Shown piece by piece: positions 35,799-45,407 of a stretch of 64,000 bases of DNA (positions are counted from its first letter, which is position 1; each line of letters begins with the position of its first letter). This DNA comes from a virus: positions 1-64,000 of the IMG/VR virus record IMGVR_UViG_3300032268_001383; one strand, written 5' to 3'. The position numbers were made by a program, and so were the translations under genes. The notes below the pieces were generated by a model that had not been told where the DNA came from, ran no database searches, and worked only from the letters and a program-made list of their open reading frames with translations.

Positions 35799-38327
35799 TT
35801 ATCCGAAAAATGTTGATGATGTTTCAAAAATAGGGTCTGTTGGTAGAGTTGCCCAATTATCTGTATTTGATAGTGTGGCTTTATACGAATATATCTTTTT
35901 ACCACCTAATGAATTAATGTCGGTTGCATTTACGAATCCTAAATCTTGCGTGGCTGCTGGACTTAAATTAAGTAAAGCTTTACTTCCTGGTGTAGTTGAC
36001 CTTAATAGAACTCTGGAGGCATTGGTTGCCGCGGTACACAAAAGTGCGGTATTGATTGTGTGAGTCTGTGTGGAGACTATTTGATGTGTTGCACCTGCTG
36101 ATGTCAAACTCAAAGTCCCAACTGTAAATCCAGATGTGGCAAAAGTTGTACCAGTAGATAGTGATAACGTACCGGTTGCACTCAAAAGATTAGTTAGTGT
36201 TAATGTAACACCACCGGTTGATATATTATTCCAAGACATACCATTTGTCGCCAAAGTAGTGTTTGCTCCAATATTTAGTGTTGAACCTGTGGTGGTAACA
36301 GTTCCTGCCGTGTATGTTAAAGTTCCGGTGTTATAATTTACGGTTCCGGAAATTGTAATTGTGCCTGATGTGTTAATAGTTAGGTTATTTCTTAAGGCAA
36401 GACCGCCGCCACTCCAAGTACCTGTACCAGTTAAAAATAAATTAGTTGTCCCTGTTACTACGTTACCGTTATTATTAGTAAAATTACCATTTATTGAAAT
36501 CTGATTGGAATTTATAGTCATCGTAAACCCTATATTTGAAAAGGTCAGATTATTGACAACTAAGTTATTTGGAACATTAAAAGTACCACAGAAAACTACT
36601 AAATTTGCTGAATTCAAAACTAATTGTCCCGCACCAGAAAAAGAATTTGTGGTAACTGAACCACTGCCGAGAGTAAAAGTTCCGGTGGCTGTTAGATTAT
36701 TTGTAAGTGTAATCGTTGTGTTGCCAGTTATTGTAATATTGTTCCAGCTAATTCCATTAGTAGAAAGAGTGGCTGCCGAAGTTATTGATAGTGTAGAACT
36801 TGTCGTAATGACTGTTCCGGCAGTATAAGTAAGAGTTCCGGTAGTATAAGTAAATGTACCAGAGACTGTGATAGTTCCTGCTGTGTTAATTGAAAAATTA
36901 TTAGTTATACCTAAATTAGCAGTTACTGTTCCTGTACCAACCATCACAATTGTCGTGGTACCAGTTATACCAGCTCCGCTTAATGTTATGCTTCCACTAA
37001 TAGAAAGTGTATTACTTGTTAAGGTAAGGGTATTTCCACCATTGGTAAAATTTCCACCTACGTTGAGATTGTTTCCAAGTGTAATTGTTATTACACCTCC
37101 ACTTGTAGTTATATTGTTCCAACTCATCCCATTTGTAGTAAGAGTAGTCGATTGACTTATATTCAATGTAGAACCTGTGGTGGTAACAGTACCTGCAGTA
37201 TAAGTAAGAGTTCCTGTATTGTAATATACATTCCCTGATATTGTGAGTGTTCCAGCAGTATTGATGGTTAGATTATTTATGATTGTTGGTGTATTCGTAG
37301 CACTCCAAGTACCGGTTCCTGTTAAAACAAGATTTGTTGTACCCAAACAAATTCCATTATTACTTGAACTCAAATTGCCAGTAATATTTATAGTATTTGA
37401 ATTTAACGTAACATTACTTGCGCTATTAACCAATATTGCATTCGTAACTGTTATATTGTTTGGTAGTGTAGTAGTGCCTGCACTTGCAATTAAGGGTCCA
37501 GTAGGATTAAAAGTAAAAGCTCCAGAAAAACTTAATGTACTGCTATGTGACAATGTCAACGTTCCTGCAATGTTTAAGTTAGAGGACATTGTTATTGTAT
37601 ACGTACTACCGCCCGTTGTAAAATTATTCCAAGCAAAAGTGTTTGTGTTAAAAGTAGTCGCAGCTGATACGTTTAGTGTTGAACCAGTTGTGACAACTGT
37701 GCCAGCAGTGTAAGTTAACGTTCCTGTGTTGTAGTAGACATTTCCAGAAATAGTTAGAGTACCAGCAGTATTAATAGTCAAATTATTTCGTATAGCCCCA
37801 GTAGAACTATTAGACCAAGTACCTGTACCATTGAAAACTAATGAAGTTGTCCCAGAGACAATTGCTGTGGTATTTGATGTTAAATTACCTCCAATATTAA
37901 GTGTATTACCATTTATGATAGTAGTCGTAGTTCCACCAAAAGTTACAGTTCCTGTATTCGTCCAGTTTGCAGATAATGTGTATGTAATAGATGTTCCAGT
38001 AAAAGTCAGAGTTCTGGACCAAGTAACACCACCTGAAGTAAGTGTAGCTGTTCCAACAAGATTTATCCCGCTTGCGCCAGCTTGTGTATAACCTCCTGTT
38101 CCAAGATTAATTGTCCCGCTTGTATTTATAACATTATTAAAAGTGATTGTGCCTGTATAAAGTGCAAAAGTAATACCTATTAGGTTAGCAGTAGATACGT
38201 TAACTACAAGGTTACCTGAGGCAGCTGTAAAATTCACATTATCACCCGCTAACGGTACAACACCACCTATCCAAGTTGAGGTTGCATTCCAATTACCTCC
38301 AGCATTTGATACCGTTCTTGTTGCCAT
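35799..38327 (-). CDS. Thr/Asn/Gly-rich beta-solenoid fibre or adhesin
   Basis: An 842-residue protein almost free of charged residues in its middle, composed of short strands (T-L-T-I-S-G, N-L-N-I-G-G) typical of a beta-helix. A long unit around NNLTINTAGTLTISGNVYY with a GTLTYTAGTV strand recurs; DNA copies begin near 36315, 36830, 37205 and 37715. The N-terminus MATRTVSNAGGNWNATSTWIGGVVP resembles surface proteins with a Trp-rich cap. The C-terminus (last ~60 residues) is non-repetitive. It is probably a virion fibre or receptor-binding protein, last of the fibre operon. Confidence 0.65.
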   Translation of the reverse strand: MATRTVSNAGGNWNATSTWIGGVVPLAGDNVNFTAASGNLVVNVSTANLIGITFALYTGTITFNNVINTSGTINLGTGGYTQAGASGINLVGTATLTSGGVTWSRTLTFTGTSITYTLSANWTNTGTVTFGGTTTTIINGNTLNIGGNLTSNTTAIVSGTTSLVFNGTGTWSNSSTGAIRNNLTINTAGTLTISGNVYYNTGTLTYTAGTVVTTGSTLNVSAATTFNTNTFAWNNFTTGGSTYTITMSSNLNIAGTLTLSHSSTLSFSGAFTFNPTGPLIASAGTTTLPNNITVTNAILVNSASNVTLNSNTINITGNLSSSNNGICLGTTNLVLTGTGTWSATNTPTIINNLTINTAGTLTISGNVYYNTGTLTYTAGTVTTTGSTLNISQSTTLTTNGMSWNNITTSGGVITITLGNNLNVGGNFTNGGNTLTLTSNTLSISGSITLSGAGITGTTTIVMVGTGTVTANLGITNNFSINTAGTITVSGTFTYTTGTLTYTAGTVITTSSTLSITSAATLSTNGISWNNITITGNTTITLTNNLTATGTFTLGSGSVTTNSFSGAGQLVLNSANLVVFCGTFNVPNNLVVNNLTFSNIGFTMTINSNQISINGNFTNNNGNVVTGTTNLFLTGTGTWSGGGLALRNNLTINTSGTITISGTVNYNTGTLTYTAGTVTTTGSTLNIGANTTLATNGMSWNNISTGGVTLTLTNLLSATGTLSLSTGTTFATSGFTVGTLSLTSAGATHQIVSTQTHTINTALLCTAATNASRVLLRSTTPGSKALLNLSPAATQDLGFVNATDINSLGGKKIYSYKATLSNTDNWATLPTDPIFETSSTFFG

Positions 38328-38596
38328 TAATCACCTAATCCTAATTTTCTTTGCTCTGTAACCGCTCTGTTGGAAATACCTAATTCGATATCAGCATTAG
38401 ACTGAGGGTTAAAGTGCGCGATATCAACAATGTGTAAACCATATCCTGAAAGATCATATTCTACCTTAGTTTTTACAGTTTTAGTAGTCCAGTTTACTTC
38501 TGTGTCAGGGATTTCATTTCCGTTTTCATCATATTGGAATATAGTGTGATTATTAGTTATTTCTTCTGTTTCTAAAATTTGATAAGTGTATGACAT
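38327..38596 (-). CDS. Small fibre-operon protein
   Basis: An 89-residue protein of strands with a conserved-looking centre (YDLSGYGLHIVDIAHFNPQS). Its stop shares one base with the start of the beta-solenoid gene, so the two are coupled. It may be a connector or chaperone for the fibre. No family recognised. Confidence 0.55.
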   Translation of the reverse strand: MSYTYQILETEEITNNHTIFQYDENGNEIPDTEVNWTTKTVKTKVEYDLSGYGLHIVDIAHFNPQSNADIELGISNRAVTEQRKLGLGD

Positions 38597-38613
38597 ACTT
38601 GATTAATCTTTTT

Positions 38614-39726
38614 TTATATTATATAACATTTTATAGATAAAGTTACTTTTTGAATACCACTACAAGAATCTACATTGAATCTAATAAATTCATTTTCAGA
38701 GACTGATGTTGTCCAAGAAGATAAAGCCAAATCTTGATTTTTACTTTGAGTAGCCAATGTCGGTCTTTCTGTTCCTGTAATACTATTAGAGGCAGATGGT
38801 GGGTAATTAGCATAAGTATTTTTCCAAACATCTATTACAATACTTCCTGTTTGAGGACTAAATAGGGTCCAAGAATCAATTGTAAGATTATATGGAATAA
38901 AAACATCACCTTTTACACCTGTTGTGATATCACTACCTGCCCCATCTAATGATATACCAATTGTTCTTATTAGTGAAGAAGTAGAACCTGGACCAGCCGG
39001 TCCAGTTGCACCTTGTGGTCCAGTCGCGCCCTGTGGACCTGGTATTCCTGTGCTAATAGGTATAAATATTAAATCTTCATCATTAGAAAAGGTGTACCCA
39101 CCCCCTTGATATGAAACCGGAAATTCCCAATAGAAATTCGGACTCGACCCAAATTGAGAAGGTGTTGATGATACTAACCAATCTTGGTAGTAATTAGATA
39201 TAGTGGAGTTTTGTATAATTATCGAATCGTTGATAGAAATAAAAGACAAAAATAAATCAATGTCAATATTGTCCTGAGTTGTCATATTAACAAAAATAGA
39301 AGTTGAGCTCGATTGTGTAACATTGTTCCAACTTAAATATCCAGAACCTGGGTCACCACTATATATTGTTGTGTTTGCCTTATAATCATAAAAACTCAGT
39401 GATCTACCGTTAGATCCAGCAGGACCTGTTGGTCCAGCAGGACCTGTTACCCCTATTGAGCCTATTGGACCCGTTGGACCTGTTGGGCCATTGGCACCTG
39501 TGGCACCTTGTGGTCCTGTCAACCCTATCGACCCAGTGGGTCCAGCAGGTCCTGTTGCCCCCTGAGATCCAGTCAACCCAGTATCACCAATTTGTCCTTG
39601 TGGTCCGATTGGATTAACATTTCCTAAAGTTTCCCAAGCATAACCATTCCATTTCCAAGAATCACCTGATGTTGGATTTGTATAAACTTGACTAAAAGTC
39701 GGATTTATTGGAAATATTATTGGCAT
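38614..39726 (-). CDS. Collagen-like virion fibre protein
   Basis: A 370-residue protein. The N-terminal ~35 residues ([21 protein letters not shown]) look like the common phage attachment domain, followed by about 28 Gly-x-Y triplets (about 40-125, G-P-T/G-A-T-rich) that should form a trimeric collagen helix. A globular beta domain, a short second collagen stretch (about 230-245) and a C-terminal jelly-roll-like domain follow. Collagen repeats are common in phage fibres. Confidence 0.75.
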   Translation of the reverse strand: MPIIFPINPTFSQVYTNPTSGDSWKWNGYAWETLGNVNPIGPQGQIGDTGLTGSQGATGPAGPTGSIGLTGPQGATGANGPTGPTGPIGSIGVTGPAGPTGPAGSNGRSLSFYDYKANTTIYSGDPGSGYLSWNNVTQSSSTSIFVNMTTQDNIDIDLFLSFISINDSIIIQNSTISNYYQDWLVSSTPSQFGSSPNFYWEFPVSYQGGGYTFSNDEDLIFIPISTGIPGPQGATGPQGATGPAGPGSTSSLIRTIGISLDGAGSDITTGVKGDVFIPYNLTIDSWTLFSPQTGSIVIDVWKNTYANYPPSASNSITGTERPTLATQSKNQDLALSSWTTSVSENEFIRFNVDSCSGIQKVTLSIKCYII

Positions 39727-39754
39727 ATTATTCGTAATAACTTAAATTTATATC

Positions 39755-40978
39755 TTATCTACTTATTTCTTCCCAGTCTAATGATGCAACAACCGTATCA
39801 TTAGAACTATCAGAAGCAATTATTAAGGTAAGTTCAAACGGTGTTGATGTCAATCCGTTTCTTTCTAATTGAAACTTGAAAAGTGCCTCTTTTAAAATGT
39901 CAACTTGACTTGATGATAGATTTGTTGAGCTAAAAAACCCACTTGCAAGTATTCTACCACCCGCAAAAGTAGCACCTGTAATATTGTATTCTACTGAAGA
40001 ATTTGTTCCAGCGCTCACCCAACTACCCCCTGTTGTAGTACCTGTTGCTACCATTTGCCAATTAAAATTACCCGTACTGATTGGCAAAATAGATAGAGCA
40101 GTTAGAATTACTATACCGTCGAGTCTTGTAGCTGTTAAGCGTAAACTTATTACCGGATAAAACGTTCCGGCTGTTCCTAATGTTCTTGGAGAATTAATAG
40201 GAATACCGATTGCTTGTTGTAGTCCATTAAGTTCATATCCACCTTCCGATAATACAGATGAACATATCTGCTTTAAGGTACTTGCTCCACTCGTATCAGA
40301 CGTATTTGTTATTTCATATCGTAATGGTAATGATGCTGTTGTGATATAAGTACTTGCGATAATATTAGCATGGTGAAACTTATGACAAACATAAAAATTT
40401 CCATTTATAACAAACCCAATTCTAACTGTTCCAAGACCTAACCACTCAATATCCATAAATAAGATTTGAGCTTTTGTAATATCTAGTACTATGCCAGAAG
40501 GCCCGGTGCCATTCATAGTGTCAACATTCCATGATGATTGATTTACTAGAGATTCAGTAACTACTCCAGTAACTAAACTTCTTTCAACAAAGCTAAGAGT
40601 AGAGTTGTCCAATTGAATATATAAACCATTTTCTGCCCCATAATATCCAACCCTTTGTCTAAGACCAGTCTTAGCAGGGCTCATTACAAATGTGTTCAAG
40701 TTCAGTAAGCTTTTACCAGGCTGATATGAAAAAACCTTAGTAGTCTCTCTAATAATCTGAGAACCTGAAGCAGCAGTTACATTTAAGTCAACTAAGCCTT
40801 GAGTCAAATTAAATGTGGCGGTAGCTCCAGTTGCATCACTTGTTGACCATAATCCGTTATCTGCAAATCTATGACTTGAATCAAATAGAGTAAAGGGGTT
40901 ACTAACTCGTAGTCTACCAAAAGCATCGAAATTTGGTGTGTTAGCAAATTTTATTTCATCTGTGTAAGTATATGACAT
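39755..40978 (-). CDS. Virion fibre/structural protein of the FGRLRVS type
   Basis: A 407-residue beta-rich protein. The start, with FDAFGRLRVSNPFTLFDSSH, is a motif I associate with structural proteins of T4-like phages of aquatic bacteria. The rest has alternating strands and a Ser/Thr/Gly-rich composition, consistent with a trimeric virion domain. It lies 8 nt after the short collagen-like gene. The exact position in the particle is unknown. Confidence 0.65.
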   Translation of the reverse strand: MSYTYTDEIKFANTPNFDAFGRLRVSNPFTLFDSSHRFADNGLWSTSDATGATATFNLTQGLVDLNVTAASGSQIIRETTKVFSYQPGKSLLNLNTFVMSPAKTGLRQRVGYYGAENGLYIQLDNSTLSFVERSLVTGVVTESLVNQSSWNVDTMNGTGPSGIVLDITKAQILFMDIEWLGLGTVRIGFVINGNFYVCHKFHHANIIASTYITTASLPLRYEITNTSDTSGASTLKQICSSVLSEGGYELNGLQQAIGIPINSPRTLGTAGTFYPVISLRLTATRLDGIVILTALSILPISTGNFNWQMVATGTTTGGSWVSAGTNSSVEYNITGATFAGGRILASGFFSSTNLSSSQVDILKEALFKFQLERNGLTSTPFELTLIIASDSSNDTVVASLDWEEISR

Positions 40979-40985
40979 AATTTAT

Positions 40986-41843
40986 TTATATTGTTTTCCA
41001 TAGTCCATTCCTAAAAAGAAAGGTAAGTGACATATTATTTATTTTCATCAAAATATCAGAATATCCATTAATTGATTGTGTGCCACCTGGATAAACCCTA
41101 ATACCCCTATTAAAATTAGAAATTCCACCTACTTCATCAGCAATAGTTATAATTTTTCCGTTATCAAGTGAAGCAGTACCAAGTGGTAGGTAAACTTCAC
41201 AAATACCTCCTGTATATATTACGCCATAGTATTCATATTCAAAATCTGTTGAAAAAGAAGCTGAATTAATTCCTGTCGTAGTATAAGGTATATTATTTAT
41301 CTGAGTAGGTTGAAACCAATTTGAACTTGTACCGTCACTTATCCAAACATATTCATAACCTGTTTCTGAATGAATCCATCTGGCTCCAATGTTAGAAGCA
41401 GTCGGAACAATCGACTGAAAATAAAACTCACCAAAACCTGTTGCACCTGCCGGACCCGTAGAGCCTGTCGGTCCTGTGGATCCTGTCGGTCCTGATGGAC
41501 CTGTTGGTCCTATTCCAAATATTGATGAAGTCCAAGAAGCCACACCATTAGAATCACTAACTAAATAAAAACCATCCTGTTGAGAACCATCTGTTAATTG
41601 TAAACCACCATTTATTACTAAAACACCGTTCTGAAAAGTTAAATCAGGTACCGTTGTTAATCCAGAAGTTGTGCCATCTGAAATAATCAATTTATTGAGT
41701 AGTGGATTATTTACGATTGCACCACCAGTAATATTGATTAAATTTCCATTACCATCATAAAATTTCCCATTAACATATTGAACCAATCTTGGATATAGCT
41801 CTGGTACAGACTGTTCAATTTTTAGGGGATTATATCTAGCCAC
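40986..41843 (-). CDS. Short collagen-like virion protein
   Basis: A 285-residue protein, first gene of the fibre operon. The N-terminal ~110 residues carry NGKFYDGNGNLINITGG and a beta-prism-like region, then about ten Gly-x-Y triplets (GPTGPSGPTGSTGPTG) and a globular C-terminal domain. It is probably a fibre subunit. The promoter-like box at 41865-41878 lies upstream. Confidence 0.7.
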   Translation of the reverse strand: MARYNPLKIEQSVPELYPRLVQYVNGKFYDGNGNLINITGGAIVNNPLLNKLIISDGTTSGLTTVPDLTFQNGVLVINGGLQLTDGSQQDGFYLVSDSNGVASWTSSIFGIGPTGPSGPTGSTGPTGSTGPAGATGFGEFYFQSIVPTASNIGARWIHSETGYEYVWISDGTSSNWFQPTQINNIPYTTTGINSASFSTDFEYEYYGVIYTGGICEVYLPLGTASLDNGKIITIADEVGGISNFNRGIRVYPGGTQSINGYSDILMKINNMSLTFLFRNGLWKTI

Positions 41844-41864
41844 CTTTAACTTTTAGTATTTATT

Positions 41865-41878
41865 TTTATATATTAAAA
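41865..41878 (-). promoter_or_regulatory. Candidate phage promoter box for the fibre operon
   Basis: Minus strand TTTTAATATATAAA, 21 nt before the ATG at 41843. The plus gene at 41895 starts just on the other side, so this 51-nt gap serves both directions. Confidence 0.5.
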
Positions 41879-41894
41879 AAGACAATTTTAGAAT

Positions 41895-42392
41895 ATGAAA
41901 AAAAGGGAAATAAAAAAATTGGCAAAAAAGATATTTGGTCATGCAAAAGAATTTGAAAGAAAAAAATATAATTCGGAAGAGTGTTCTATAAAAGAAATTT
42001 CGGAATCAATAGAATACTGCCCATATGACGAAAAAATATCTGAAAAGTTTTTCAAATTTGTAACCAATCTTGTCAAAGTTAAAGATAAGTTGAGTATTGA
42101 CTATTATAGAGAAGGAATTAACATCTTCTGTGACTTAAACAGATATAAAAGTAATAAATACACAACTGAGTCTAATTTTGAAATTAGGATAGACAAAGAA
42201 GGATTCAGACTCAGAAGAGATTACGGTAGTTATCTTAGTTTTACTGATATTACTTTCTTAGAGAAAATAAAACCTGTTATTAAAGAAAAAAATGAATTAG
42301 TCTCAAGAGAAAAAATAGTCGAGACAGTTGATGACTTGACAATCGAGTTGGGACTGAGTCGAGAAAATAATTTAGATGAAATTTTAGCATAA
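41895..42392 (+). CDS. Unknown protein upstream of gp46
   Basis: A 165-residue charged protein (MKKREIKKLAKKIFGHAKEF start). It has no motif I know. It is 2 nt upstream of the gp46-like gene and therefore co-transcribed; T4 has gp47 beside gp46, but this protein lacks phosphoesterase motifs and is too small to be gp47. Confidence 0.5.
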   Translation: MKKREIKKLAKKIFGHAKEFERKKYNSEECSIKEISESIEYCPYDEKISEKFFKFVTNLVKVKDKLSIDYYREGINIFCDLNRYKSNKYTTESNFEIRIDKEGFRLRRDYGSYLSFTDITFLEKIKPVIKEKNELVSREKIVETVDDLTIELGLSRENNLDEILA

Positions 42393-42394
42393 AT

Positions 42395-44110
42395 ATGTAT
42401 ATAAAAGAAATAAAAATTAAGAACTTCAAATCATTTGGAAATTCAGAACAAACATTAAAATTGAGTACCGAAAAGGGTGAATTGATACTACTATCGGGAA
42501 GTAACGGAAATGGAAAAAGCTCTTTAATGAATTCTGTGGATTTTTCACTTTATGGCAAATGTAAGGGTAATAAGAAAAAATGGGCAACACAATCAACTCT
42601 ACCAAATAGAATTAATGGTGGTGATCTTTCAGTTCATATCAAATTCGAATCCGGTGGAACTGAAGTGGAAGTTATCAGGGGAATCAGTCCGAACTTTTTG
42701 AAGCTTTATGAAAATGGTGTAGAAAATGATAGAGCAGGAAAGGCAAATATAGACGAAAAAATAGAAAACTATATTGGAATGGATTTAGAAACTTTTAAAT
42801 CCTTTATTTCACTAAGTATCAATGACTTCAAAAACTTTATTTCTCTATCCAATGAAGAAAAACAACTCTTATTAGATAAATTGTTTAATCTCGAAGTAAT
42901 TAATATCTTAAATCAAATTTTGAAAGATTTAAATAAAAATAATAAACTACAATTAACTAAATACGATTCCGAGATTTCTACTTTAGAGGAATCAATTCAA
43001 TCTATTAAAGCAAGTATTCAAAAGGCAGTCGAGAAAGAAAAGTTAAACATTCAACTTGAAATTGATGAGATTAAAGTGCAAATGACTTCTAAAAAGGAAG
43101 AATTTTTATCTTTGAAAGAAAAAGTAGAAAAGATAAAGCAAAAAGAATTGGAATTAAAGACTGAAAGTGATAGGGAAAGAGAACAATATATTACTCTTAA
43201 TTCTGAAATAAAGTCTGCTCAAAAAGATATAGATCTTTATGATTCTGGTAAATGCCCAACTTGTGCAACAGATTTCAATACAAATCATTTTATTTCACTA
43301 AAAGATACCCTAGTAGAAAAGAAGGGGGGTTTAGAATCAATTAGAGCTGAAATTGAATCTAATATGAAATTGATTAGAGAAAGGCAAACTAAACTTCAAA
43401 CTTTATCTGATTCAACTACAAAATCTTTTAATGATATAAATTACTTACTTAAAAACTATAAAGGTCAAATCGATAAATTAGAATCACAAAGAGAAAGAGA
43501 AAAAGGTGAATCAAATTCTAATGTAGTTGAGTTTGAAAATACTATAAATGAGTTAAATATTAGAAAAGAAAGGGGAATAGAGCATCAAACACTATGTAGA
43601 GAAAAAGAGTCCTATTATAAAGAGTTGTCTAAAATATTTGGTGAGGATGGTGTTAAAAGGAGTATTATTGCTGGAATCATTAAACCAATTAATCATTTCA
43701 TCAGTGGTAATATCTCTAAGATGAATTTACCTTTTCAGGTAGAATTGGACGAAACATTTACTGCACAAATAAAACAATTTGGGATGCCGATTGAGCAGGA
43801 TTCGCTTTCTACTGGTGAGACAAAATTAATAAATCTTTCTATATTGACTGCTTATTTGAAGTTAATTAGAACTAAAAAGAATATAAATATTCTTTTTTTG
43901 GATGAGGTATTTTCTTCTATTGACATTGAAAATATCGAAAAAATATTAAACTTATTGAAATCTTTTGCTAATGAATATAAGATAAATATATTTGTAGTAC
44001 ATCACGCTATGATGAATGAAGAATTATTCGATAGAATTTTAAGAATAGATAAGAATGTATTTACGGAAATTATTGAGGTTGAATTAGAGAAACAAATGGG
44101 TAATGTCTAA
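42395..44110 (+). CDS. 46: gp46/Rad50/SbcC-type recombination ATPase
   Basis: A 571-residue SMC-like ATPase. Walker A is GSNGNGKSS (35-43), coiled-coil arms surround a zinc hook C-P-T-C (about 288-291), the ABC signature is LSTGE (about 470) and Walker B is ILFLDEVFSSID (about 499-510). The layout and size match T4 gp46, which with gp47 resects DNA ends for recombination-dependent replication. No gp47 phosphoesterase is visible in this window. The next gene starts inside its end (8-nt overlap). Confidence 0.9.
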   Translation: MYIKEIKIKNFKSFGNSEQTLKLSTEKGELILLSGSNGNGKSSLMNSVDFSLYGKCKGNKKKWATQSTLPNRINGGDLSVHIKFESGGTEVEVIRGISPNFLKLYENGVENDRAGKANIDEKIENYIGMDLETFKSFISLSINDFKNFISLSNEEKQLLLDKLFNLEVINILNQILKDLNKNNKLQLTKYDSEISTLEESIQSIKASIQKAVEKEKLNIQLEIDEIKVQMTSKKEEFLSLKEKVEKIKQKELELKTESDREREQYITLNSEIKSAQKDIDLYDSGKCPTCATDFNTNHFISLKDTLVEKKGGLESIRAEIESNMKLIRERQTKLQTLSDSTTKSFNDINYLLKNYKGQIDKLESQREREKGESNSNVVEFENTINELNIRKERGIEHQTLCREKESYYKELSKIFGEDGVKRSIIAGIIKPINHFISGNISKMNLPFQVELDETFTAQIKQFGMPIEQDSLSTGETKLINLSILTAYLKLIRTKKNINILFLDEVFSSIDIENIEKILNLLKSFANEYKINIFVVHHAMMNEELFDRILRIDKNVFTEIIEVELEKQMGNV

Positions 44111-44366
44111 AAAAATAAAAAGGCTTGATACTATTGATGAAGTTTTAGATTTCATAAATGAAGTGTCGATTGAGGTAGTCCAAAATTGGGCTCAAATTTC
44201 AGTAATATTAATTCAACTTGCTAAACATAATAGGATAGACGAATGGATGGACTGTAGAAAAAAATTAAAAGAAATATATATCGAATATCCAGAATTATCT
44301 AAAATTAGAATTTTTTACGCAAAAGAAATTCTTAGAGAAATAAAATTAAAAAAAATATTAGTATGA
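44103..44366 (+). CDS. Small unknown protein
   Basis: An 87-residue helical protein overlapping the end of gp46 by 8 nt. Its sequence (DEVLDFINEVSIEVVQNWAQ) is helical with no recognised motif. Part of the gp46-S21-DnaJ operon. Confidence 0.5.
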   Translation: MSKKIKRLDTIDEVLDFINEVSIEVVQNWAQISVILIQLAKHNRIDEWMDCRKKLKEIYIEYPELSKIRIFYAKEILREIKLKKILV

Positions 44367-44671
44367 AAAAGATAGTTTTACATTTCTCAGATGGTTATAA
44401 AATGGACGTTATAGAAAATTTAGAGCAAATTAATCTTGTTGAAAATTTTAATTCTTTTTATGATGATTTAATCGTGGAAAGTATAAATAATATAGAATAC
44501 AAATTTTCTGGATTTGAAAATGAGTATCAAATCTTCAACATTCAAACAAGAGAATTATATAATATCATAGATCAAAATGAAGTAGTGAAAGTTTCTATGC
44601 AACTTGATGAAAATGAATTTAATCAAATTTTAAAAATAATAAAAAGAAAAGAAAATGATTTCAACAATTAA
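44363..44671 (+). CDS. Small unknown protein
   Basis: A 102-residue protein beginning MKKIVLHFSDGYKMDVIENLEQ, coupled to the previous gene by ATGA. Mixed alpha/beta, acidic. No family recognised. Confidence 0.5.
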   Translation: MKKIVLHFSDGYKMDVIENLEQINLVENFNSFYDDLIVESINNIEYKFSGFENEYQIFNIQTRELYNIIDQNEVVKVSMQLDENEFNQILKIIKRKENDFNN

Positions 44672-44939
44672 AAATATTATTTCAACGAGAAAATCTATTT
44701 TTAGATTTCTTTATTTTTTCATTCTAAGTTTTATATTTTTCCAAGTCATTGAGATGTCAATACATCACTTTTTTGGAATAGATTTACACAACCTAAAATT
44801 TGGTTGGATTGGACTTGTAATAGTCTATGGATTCAAATACCATATTTTTTGTTGTATCTTACCAGCAATTTGGGCTGGATATAAATGTCGTCACAAAAAT
44901 TGTAAACATGAGCACTGTAAAATCGACGAAAGCAAGTAG
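44655..44939 (+). CDS. Small inner-membrane protein with Cys/His tail
   Basis: A 94-residue protein with two hydrophobic segments (about 16-35 and 50-75) and a C-terminal CRHKNCKHEHC cluster likely to bind metal. It could be a holin-like or signalling membrane protein, but nothing confirms that. Its start overlaps the previous gene by 17 nt. Confidence 0.5.
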   Translation: MISTIKNIISTRKSIFRFLYFFILSFIFFQVIEMSIHHFFGIDLHNLKFGWIGLVIVYGFKYHIFCCILPAIWAGYKCRHKNCKHEHCKIDESK

Positions 44940-45225
44940 AAGTGCGGCAATGGCTGCAGCTCCAGCATCGAGAAGTATAACTTCAACTTCAAATAATTCA
45001 AATATTTGGTATACAGGAACTACAGGTGCAGGTAACATATCATGGAATCCACCTAATTCGAACATAGATGACCTAATTGAATATATAGATTTACTATATA
45101 GTATAGTTGGTGTTGATATTAAATTCGATGGATTCTGTAAGATGTCAGAATCAGAGAGGAAAAGTTTCATCAGAGAAATAAAAATAGAAAAAATAATTAA
45201 CAAAGATGATAATAATAGAAGTTAA
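44908..45225 (+). CDS. Small unknown protein with Ala/Ser-rich start
   Basis: About 105 residues. The frame runs back to 44827, but I use the ATG at 44908 (MSTVKSTKASRSAAMAAAPA) because the longer form would lie deep within the membrane gene. A low-complexity Ser/Ala/Asn N-terminus is followed by a helical domain with a W-N-P-P motif. It overlaps the S21 gene by 20 nt. Confidence 0.45.
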   Translation: MSTVKSTKASRSAAMAAAPASRSITSTSNNSNIWYTGTTGAGNISWNPPNSNIDDLIEYIDLLYSIVGVDIKFDGFCKMSESERKSFIREIKIEKIINKDDNNRS

Positions 45226-45403
45226 TGATTCCAAGGGTGGAATTGAAAAGGCTCTTAAAAATTACAAAAGAAAATTTAACAATCTTAAAGTTGGCAAAGA
45301 ATGTCGTCAAAGACAGGCATTTGAAAAACCTTCCGAAAAGAGAAGAGCTGAAATTTTGAAAGCTATTTATATTGAAGAAAAAAGAAACGAAGAAAGAGAT
45401 TAG
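45206..45403 (+). CDS. rpsU: Ribosomal protein bS21
   Basis: A 65-residue complete bS21. It matches the Bacteroidetes form: IIIEVNDSKGGIEKALKNYK, then RKF, a region like R-Q-x-F-x-K-P, and a basic helix (KRRAEILKAIYIEEKRN). bS21 sits beside the 3' end of 16S rRNA on the small subunit. In Flavobacteria, bS21 with bS6 and bS18 hides the anti-Shine-Dalgarno. A phage copy could replace the host protein and shift translation towards phage mRNA. It is 4 nt before the DnaJ-like gene. Confidence 0.9.
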   Translation: MIIIEVNDSKGGIEKALKNYKRKFNNLKVGKECRQRQAFEKPSEKRRAEILKAIYIEEKRNEERD

Positions 45404-45407
45404 TCAA

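Noticed and set aside
35875-38091. Several plus-strand open frames opposite the beta-solenoid gene
   Set aside because: Val/Pro-rich antisense translations of Asn/Thr/Gly repeats; the minus frame is one continuous 842-codon gene.
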